This document shows, in pieces, positions 58,531-64,000 of a stretch of DNA of 64,000 nucleotides. The position numbers and the translations under genes were made by a program. How positions within the stretch are numbered: position 1 is the stretch's first letter; the number at the start of each line of letters is the position of its first letter. The notes beneath the pieces are model-generated. The model was not told the origin of the DNA. It was given only the letters and a program-made list of their open reading frames with translations, and made no database searches. Source of the stretch: JBBRCE01 sp038205115 (GTDB lineage Bacteria; Planctomycetota; Planctomycetia; Pirellulales; JBBRCE01); contig JBBRCE010000002.1 in the NCBI GenBank assembly GCA_038205115.1, forward strand, positions 1-64,000, in the 5' to 3' direction.

Positions 58531-59557
58531 CGGCGGTGAGTTCGTTCTCTTTAGTGGGAGTATCTTCGATCAAGCGATCCACAATTTGATCCGGCGAAAT
58601 TCCTTCGCTCTCGGCGGTGAAATTCACCACCATCCGATGCCGCAGTACCGGCCTGGCCAGCGCTTGGATATCGTCCGTGGAAACGTGCGTGCGGCCATGC
58701 AGCAGCGCGCGGGCTTTGGCGCCCAAAATCATGAACTGCACCGCCCGTGGCCCCGCGCCCCAACTGACCTGATCGCTCACGTAACTCGGCACGCCAGGCT
58801 CGCCAACCCGCGTCTGGCGAACCAGCGAGAGTGCGTAGCGAATCACGTGGTCCGTGACAGGCACGTCACGCACCGTGCGCTGCAGCGACAAAATTTCTTC
58901 GCCGGTCAGTGCCGGCTCGATCGTGTCGGTCATGTTGGTGGTCGTGCGACGGGCAATCTCGAACTCTTCGCCAAAGTTCGGATACTTGACGTAAACCTTG
59001 AACATGAAGCGGTCTTGCTGCGCTTCGGGCAGCGGATAGGTGCCTTCTTGCTCGATCGGATTTTGCGTAGCCAGCACAAAGAACGGATCGGTCAACTTAT
59101 GCCGCGTGCGCCCGACGGTAACCGTGCGTTCTTGCATGGCCTCGAGCAGCGCGGCCTGCGTTTTGGGCGGCGTGCGGTTGATTTCGTCCGCCAGAATCAC
59201 GTTGGAGAACAACGGGCCTTCCAGAAACCGAAAGTCCCGCGCGCCGGTGCTTTTGTTTTCTTCGATGATGTCCGTGCCGGTGATATCGGCCGGCATCAGG
59301 TCCGGCGTGAATTGCACGCGGCTGAACGAGAGATTCAGCGAACGCGCAAGCGTGCTGATCATCAACGTTTTTGCCAGGCCAGGCACGCCTTCCAGCAGGC
59401 AGTGTCCGCGACTAAACAGGCAAATCAGCAGTTCTTCGATCACCTGATGTTGGCCAACGATCACCTGCGAGAGCTGGTGCAGAATTTTTTCGCGGGCCTC
59501 GCCCAGTTTGCGAATGGCCGCGGCATCGTCGGCCGGCGAAGCTTGTGGAATAGTCAT
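58499..59557 (-). CDS. MoxR-family AAA+ ATPase
   Basis: A 352-residue AAA+ protein of the MoxR family. Walker A is GVPGLAKT (57-64), Walker B is VILADE (120-125, Asp124 and Glu125), and sensor-type motifs follow (ATQNPIEQEGTYPLPEAQQD). MoxR ATPases act as chaperones that assemble or load metal cofactors onto VWA proteins. The ATG at 59557 was chosen because the fold begins there; upstream in-frame codons are not conserved in type. It overlaps DUF58 by 32 bases and leads the Bat-type gene series. Confidence 0.93.
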   Translation of the reverse strand: MTIPQASPADDAAAIRKLGEAREKILHQLSQVIVGQHQVIEELLICLFSRGHCLLEGVPGLAKTLMISTLARSLNLSFSRVQFTPDLMPADITGTDIIEENKSTGARDFRFLEGPLFSNVILADEINRTPPKTQAALLEAMQERTVTVGRTRHKLTDPFFVLATQNPIEQEGTYPLPEAQQDRFMFKVYVKYPNFGEEFEIARRTTTNMTDTIEPALTGEEILSLQRTVRDVPVTDHVIRYALSLVRQTRVGEPGVPSYVSDQVSWGAGPRAVQFMILGAKARALLHGRTHVSTDDIQALARPVLRHRMVVNFTAESEGISPDQIVDRLIEDTPTKENELTADARFQKIFAS

Positions 59558-59768
59558 AGGTTGCGGGGAGAGGAGCTCGGGGGTTGAGGCGGTGACTTCG
59601 TAAGGGATTGCGCGGAAAGAATTGCGAATTAGGTAATTAGTAAATGAAAACGGCAACTTGATGTGTGCGATGATCCCGCATCGTGCATTTTTCACCTTTC
59701 ATTGACCACCTGCTAATTCTCGATGGCTACGGCTACGGCTTCAACTGCGTGTATTCAATGAATTCGAA

Positions 59769-60854
59769 CTAGCGTTGATAGATCGGCAGCGTGCCGTTCT
59801 CCAGTTGCAAAATCGTCAGATTCACGGACGTCGTGTAAATCGGGCCGATGTAGCCTTGCGACCAATGCGCCAGCTTGCCATCGTCGGTCACTTCGGCCAG
59901 CAGTTTGGCGATCATGGCCTCGCGGTATGCGTCCCATTGTTTGCCGCCTTCGCGATACATGACCTGCGAATAATAATAATGAGCGTAGTGCCAATGCCCA
60001 ACGAGATTCTCATCGCCGCGACTTTCACCAACATGGATATGCTTTTCGCAGTATCCGAGTAGCTTGGGCACATATTTGCTGTCGTAATCGCCGGCGTTGA
60101 ACAGGCAGGCCACGGCGGCCGCCGAAATGGCCGGCCGCTCGCCGCCGCCTTTGGAACTGTACTGCACTCCGCCATCTTCGCCGGTGCATTTTTGAATGTA
60201 CTTGATGGCTTTATCGATCACTTCTTTGGGCACGGGAATGCCGGCATTGCGACAACCTCGCAAGCCTTGCACTTGGGTGATGGTGGTGGAACCTTCGTCA
60301 AAGCTGTTACCGTCTTTGGCGCTGACGTAGCCCCATCCGCCATCCTCGGTCTGAGCGCGGCCGCAAAACTCGACGGCTTTGGTTAGCACCTTGACCAACT
60401 CTTTGCGACGAGCCTCGTCTTCTTCCTCGCCGAGCACTTGCGACAGAAACAGCATCGAGTAGCCATGCCCGTAGGTATAGCGATCGTCCTTGGTGGGATC
60501 GCCAATTAAGCCGTTGGAGCGGCTTTGATAAACGAGATATTCGATGGCGCGGCGGATATTAGACGAATACTTGCCTTGCATGGCGGTCGAGCCTTCGCAC
60601 AGCAGCGACGACGCGGCGAGCGCCGTCATAGCCGTGGGATAGCGGCCTTCGCTGGCCACCCATTGTCCCTGGCGGGCTTGCGTGTTGGCGACCCAATCCA
60701 GTCCATGACTGACAACACGTTGCGTCTTGCTGTCTTTGGCTGGCGCCGCGCGCGCGACGTCCGTGGCGCAGCAACATAACGTCCAGCAACTCAGCGAAAT
60801 GGCAAGCGCGATGCGGCCTCTGCCGGCCGGACGTCCGTGACGGTGGCTGCTCAT
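59769..60854 (-). CDS. Secreted prenyltransferase/squalene-oxidase-like repeat protein
   Basis: A 361-residue protein with a signal-like N-terminus (about 10-36) and an alpha/alpha-barrel of prenyltransferase/squalene-oxidase-type repeats. QTEDGGWGY and GEDGGVQY resemble QW motifs. No DxDD catalytic motif is seen, so cyclase activity is doubtful, and planctomycetal members are usually secreted proteins of unknown role. The ATG at 60854 has AAAGGA 7 bases upstream. It lies 49 bases after the PQQ/TPR gene and 211 bases before MoxR on the same strand. Confidence 0.8.
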   Translation of the reverse strand: MSSHRHGRPAGRGRIALAISLSCWTLCCCATDVARAAPAKDSKTQRVVSHGLDWVANTQARQGQWVASEGRYPTAMTALAASSLLCEGSTAMQGKYSSNIRRAIEYLVYQSRSNGLIGDPTKDDRYTYGHGYSMLFLSQVLGEEEDEARRKELVKVLTKAVEFCGRAQTEDGGWGYVSAKDGNSFDEGSTTITQVQGLRGCRNAGIPVPKEVIDKAIKYIQKCTGEDGGVQYSSKGGGERPAISAAAVACLFNAGDYDSKYVPKLLGYCEKHIHVGESRGDENLVGHWHYAHYYYSQVMYREGGKQWDAYREAMIAKLLAEVTDDGKLAHWSQGYIGPIYTTSVNLTILQLENGTLPIYQR

Positions 60855-60903
60855 CGACAGTCCTTTCGCTCGATTGGTGGCAGTCTTACGCACAAAGGGC
60901 CAG

Positions 60904-63900
60904 TCATCGCAAACCGCCGAAGATCTTGATCACGCCGCGAATGGCGGACGGCGTTTCGCTAATGCTCTGAAACGGCGCTTCCGGCGGAACCGGAGGCCGC
61001 TCGTTAAACGTCAACTCCAAATGGTTATTCAGCCAACTGAAGCGGACTTTTTGATCCAACGGATTGACGTTCACGCTGAAATTGTAGGGCACATACTTGA
61101 ATTGATGATTTTGCGAAACGGCGCGCCCACTCAGTTTATCCAAGCTCAAGATCGCCGCCTGCTGATCTTTGTTCTGCACGAAAACCAGCACCGGCGACTC
61201 GGGCATCTGATGCGGCGCCGGCACATACCCATCGACATTTGCCGGCGACAACCAGAGCCGCTCGCCACGGGCGCGGTCGAATGAATAGATCTTGCCGGAG
61301 AACAGCGGCCGCGTGCGACTATCGGCAAACGGCTGATCTTCGTCGAACGAGTCGCTCGAGGAGGCTACTGGCTTGGTACTGCCCAAACTGCGGTTGCCAA
61401 CCAGCACGAACATCCGGCTGCGATCGCGCACGATTGCAAGGCTTGAGATTGCGCGCTCTTTTTCAAGCGACACGTCCAGTTTGGGCCGTCCGTCGGCTAA
61501 CGCCAGCAGTTGAAAGTGCCCGTCCGGCTGAATGACCGCCAGCGCGTCTTGTTCCACCAGCGTAGCCTTACTGCCGGCCGCTAAGGTTGGCGAGGTCCAA
61601 AGATTGGTTTGCGTCCAAAGGTCGCGGAGCATCAATTGCTGTCCGCCTTCAACCGTGTTCCAGGTAATGACGCGTCGACCGAGTCCCACGCCCCAGCGCT
61701 GCTTGGGCTCCGGGATTCTGCGTTTGCCGAGCATGGCGCCGTCGATGGTGCGCAGCACCGTGGCATCGCCTTCGCCCGGTGGTGCGAGAATCACCACGTT
61801 GTCGTCGGCAAAGATTTCGTTGTCCGAGCCCATACCGCTGCGTTGCCAGAGCACGTCGCCGGAGATGGCATTCAGCATCAGCAGATCGCGTCCGCGCTGG
61901 ACGCACACGCCGTGGGCGGTCACGCCACCCAGCGTACATGCGGTGCGGTTGGCCGGATTGAGCGTCATCCGTGGCGGGCCCCAAATGTTTTCGACTGCGC
62001 GTGAACCCACCAGCGTGTTACTTTCGGCCAGATCTTGGCGCCAAAGCACCCGCGCGGCGGTCTGTGGACCGGGCCGCAAGGCGTCAATCGCAACGACTTC
62101 CGCTCCCAACGACACCACCAGTAAGTGCCCATGCACCATGGCTTGCAGAAATTCGCCGGTCGAGCGATTGAAAACTCGGCTATCGGAACTATCGATGGGC
62201 GTTCGCCAGACTTCATTGCCAGCGGCATCAATGGCCAGGATCACGGGCTGATTGTTTTGATTGGCGCAGCCCAGCGACAGCCCTTCGAAAAATGGGCCGC
62301 GCGATCCGATGATTTCAATGTCGAGCATGCCGTCTCGCGGGTTGTTGCCGTCGCGATTAAACGTCACTTGCGTGCTGTAACTTTCCGTGACTTCGCCCAG
62401 CGGCCAATGCGTCTGGCGGTTCAGCGCGCGACGCACCGGATCTTCTTTGGTCAGGGCATCCAGGTACTGCCTGGCCGTCAGATCAATTTTGCCGTCCTGA
62501 CCGCGGAAAATCGGTTGGTCGCCGTAGCGTTCGACCAGCGATTGCTGATACTGCGCACGTTGTTCCACGCTGGCCACGTTCGAGGCTGTGAGCAGTTGCG
62601 ACAACCGCGCTTCGGCCGGTCCGCGCTTCGCAGCGTCGGCCGACACGGCCAGTTCCAGCAGCAACTGTTCGCTTTGCAGCAAGGCCAGCGGATTACTGCT
62701 TGCATCCAGCGATTTGAGTCGATCCAACAGCGTCAGCCGGGCGTCGTCGGCCAGGGGATGCACGCCAAACGAGTCGATGAAATGGCGTAGCGCCTCGTTA
62801 TTCTCGACACTCAAGGCGCGCTGCAATTGACGCCGCAGTGCGGCGTCGATTTGCTCGGCTTGGGGTTTCGAAACCGTTTCCAGCAACCGCTGGAGTTGAG
62901 CGTTGAGCCAGCAATTTGGATTGATCGACAACGTCGCATCGATTTTTTCCAGATCGGACGACTTCCAATGCTGTTCGGCCACTTTGAAATACGCTTGCAG
63001 CGCGGCGTCGATGTCGCCGGAGCGAGCCAGACCGGCCGAAAGCAGGCGGTAATACGTGTGCCGATCTTGCGGCGTCTCGATCAGTGGTTCGACTTCGGCG
63101 GCGGGCGCGCGATACGCGTTGAAGTCGGCGGCCAGTCCGGCGAGCAGGCTCTCGACCAGTAGGTCGCGGGTTTGCGGTTTGGCTTCGAGTTGATAGGCGC
63201 GGCGAATGGTCGACACGGCATCGTTGATTTTGCCTTGTTCCAGCAACATTTCGCCCCGACGCGTGAGCGCTTCGACATCGTTGGCATTGTTGGCCAATGC
63301 CTGATCGACGCGCTGCTGCAGTGGCTCGAGTTGGTAAAAGGCTTCCAGAGATTCGCAACCTTGCGAAATGATCTGGTTCTTGAGGCAGATCAGATTTCCG
63401 GGCACCACGCCCTTGCGCGAGCGAATGGTTTCGACGATTTTGCCGAGCTTGCAATCGATCTTCAGAACTTCGGCATTACTCATTGGCAAGTAATAAAAAT
63501 TGCCGCTCATGTAGCCGCGCCCGCTGGGCGTGGCGTCCAGCGAGAACTGGGGTGGATTTTTCCAGACGGGCGTTGGGCTGGACGCTGCGATTTTGTTGAC
63601 CTCGCCCATTTTCTGGTCCCGTTTAAGATCAGCCTTATTCGGTTTTTGCGACGGCGAAGGCTGCAGCTTAAAGGCCTGAAACTGTCGACTGCCAACCAAC
63701 AGCACGTTGCCTTGGTGGACGCCCGCGACGTACAAATTTTCGCCACGCGGCATCTGCCAGACCAACGAACCGTCGGCCATGTTCAGGCAGAACAACTGGT
63801 TGGCTTCGATGGGCGAAAGGATTGCGCGACCTTCGGCCAGAGTGGCGCAACTGTCAGCCCATTGGGTCGCGTTGTTGTTGGTAAAAACGCCCTGATAAGC

Positions 63901-64000
63901 GGCATTCGGCCCACCAAAAACATCGCCGTTTGAGAGTCGCGCGTGGGAAAACGGAAAACCCCACAGCAGCGAGCGATTATTGATATCCACGGCCACCGCG
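60904..64000 (-). CDS. PQQ-propeller / TPR protein, N-terminus beyond the window
   Basis: At least 1,032 residues; the start lies past the window's right edge. Two PQQ-like beta-propeller segments flank a helical region with TPR-like repeats (about 63,400-62,600) that includes ALTRRGEMLLEQGKINDAV. The second propeller covers the C-terminal part (about 62,400-61,100). The protein is probably large, secreted and scaffold-like. It is the first gene visible in the minus-strand block leading to MoxR. Confidence 0.75.
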   Translation of the reverse strand, partial: AVAVDINNRSLLWGFPFSHARLSNGDVFGGPNAAYQGVFTNNNATQWADSCATLAEGRAILSPIEANQLFCLNMADGSLVWQMPRGENLYVAGVHQGNVLLVGSRQFQAFKLQPSPSQKPNKADLKRDQKMGEVNKIAASSPTPVWKNPPQFSLDATPSGRGYMSGNFYYLPMSNAEVLKIDCKLGKIVETIRSRKGVVPGNLICLKNQIISQGCESLEAFYQLEPLQQRVDQALANNANDVEALTRRGEMLLEQGKINDAVSTIRRAYQLEAKPQTRDLLVESLLAGLAADFNAYRAPAAEVEPLIETPQDRHTYYRLLSAGLARSGDIDAALQAYFKVAEQHWKSSDLEKIDATLSINPNCWLNAQLQRLLETVSKPQAEQIDAALRRQLQRALSVENNEALRHFIDSFGVHPLADDARLTLLDRLKSLDASSNPLALLQSEQLLLELAVSADAAKRGPAEARLSQLLTASNVASVEQRAQYQQSLVERYGDQPIFRGQDGKIDLTARQYLDALTKEDPVRRALNRQTHWPLGEVTESYSTQVTFNRDGNNPRDGMLDIEIIGSRGPFFEGLSLGCANQNNQPVILAIDAAGNEVWRTPIDSSDSRVFNRSTGEFLQAMVHGHLLVVSLGAEVVAIDALRPGPQTAARVLWRQDLAESNTLVGSRAVENIWGPPRMTLNPANRTACTLGGVTAHGVCVQRGRDLLMLNAISGDVLWQRSGMGSDNEIFADDNVVILAPPGEGDATVLRTIDGAMLGKRRIPEPKQRWGVGLGRRVITWNTVEGGQQLMLRDLWTQTNLWTSPTLAAGSKATLVEQDALAVIQPDGHFQLLALADGRPKLDVSLEKERAISSLAIVRDRSRMFVLVGNRSLGSTKPVASSSDSFDEDQPFADSRTRPLFSGKIYSFDRARGERLWLSPANVDGYVPAPHQMPESPVLVFVQNKDQQAAILSLDKLSGRAVSQNHQFKYVPYNFSVNVNPLDQKVRFSWLNNHLELTFNERPPVPPEAPFQSISETPSAIRGVIKIFGGLR

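Overview
The window looks like a piece of a Planctomycetota chromosome, probably from the Pirellulales. The composition is GC-rich. Genes are widely spaced and carry many secreted or lipoprotein signals. The gene content fits the phylum: a MoxR / DUF58 / BatA / VWA operon, PQQ-type beta-propellers, a ThiD2-ThiE fusion, trypsin-like/PDZ proteins, NPCBM and Cys-rich HEAT domains, and FHA and SEC-C proteins. The assignment rests on gene content alone. I found no rRNA, tRNA, CRISPR array or intact insertion sequence.

Layout. 0.5-4.1 kb: an FHA protein diverges from an APC transporter fused to universal-stress domains. 4.4-6.8 kb: a small TadE-TadE-TadG pilus-type cluster closed by a strong terminator. 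6.9-13.6 kb: an ABC-2-like membrane protein, a PQQ propeller, an S49-like lipoprotein without its serine, a DUF4184 membrane protein, and a small acidic protein behind a near-consensus promoter with a palindromic operator. 13.6-14.9 kb: an AT-richer island with a putative toxin-antitoxin pair; the RelE/ParE-type toxin is split by a +1 frameshift exactly at CTT TGA. 15-25 kb: a giant caspase-like/VWA membrane protein, a Cys-rich HEAT/PpiC lipoprotein, a VWA-like lipoprotein and ThiD2-ThiE. 25-40 kb: small secreted proteins, a metzincin protease, a beta-CASP hydrolase, an ATP-grasp enzyme, an MFS transporter, a MacA/MacB-type pair without a local ATPase, a SEC-C/TPR protein and a cold-shock protein. 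This stretch also has two tandem MITE-like elements and short tandem repeats.

40.5-64 kb: a co-directional minus-strand block, probably one or a few long transcripts: PQQ/TPR protein, prenyltransferase-like repeat protein, MoxR ATPase, DUF58, BatA-VWA, VWA, DUF4175-like, coiled-coil, polyQ helical and NPCBM proteins, then three trypsin-like/PDZ proteins. Several genes overlap by ATGA. The block looks like a MoxR-driven, VWA-based envelope machine that ends in periplasmic quality control. Only the first of the three HtrA-like proteins keeps its His-Asp-Ser triad.

A recurring theme is loss of catalytic nucleophiles. This is seen in the S49 protein (Ser to Gly), the caspase-like protein (Cys to Gly), two HtrA-like proteins (all three triad residues) and an alpha/beta-hydrolase domain (Ser to Glu). 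The most unusual items are the HtrA trio and the CTT-TGA-split toxin.
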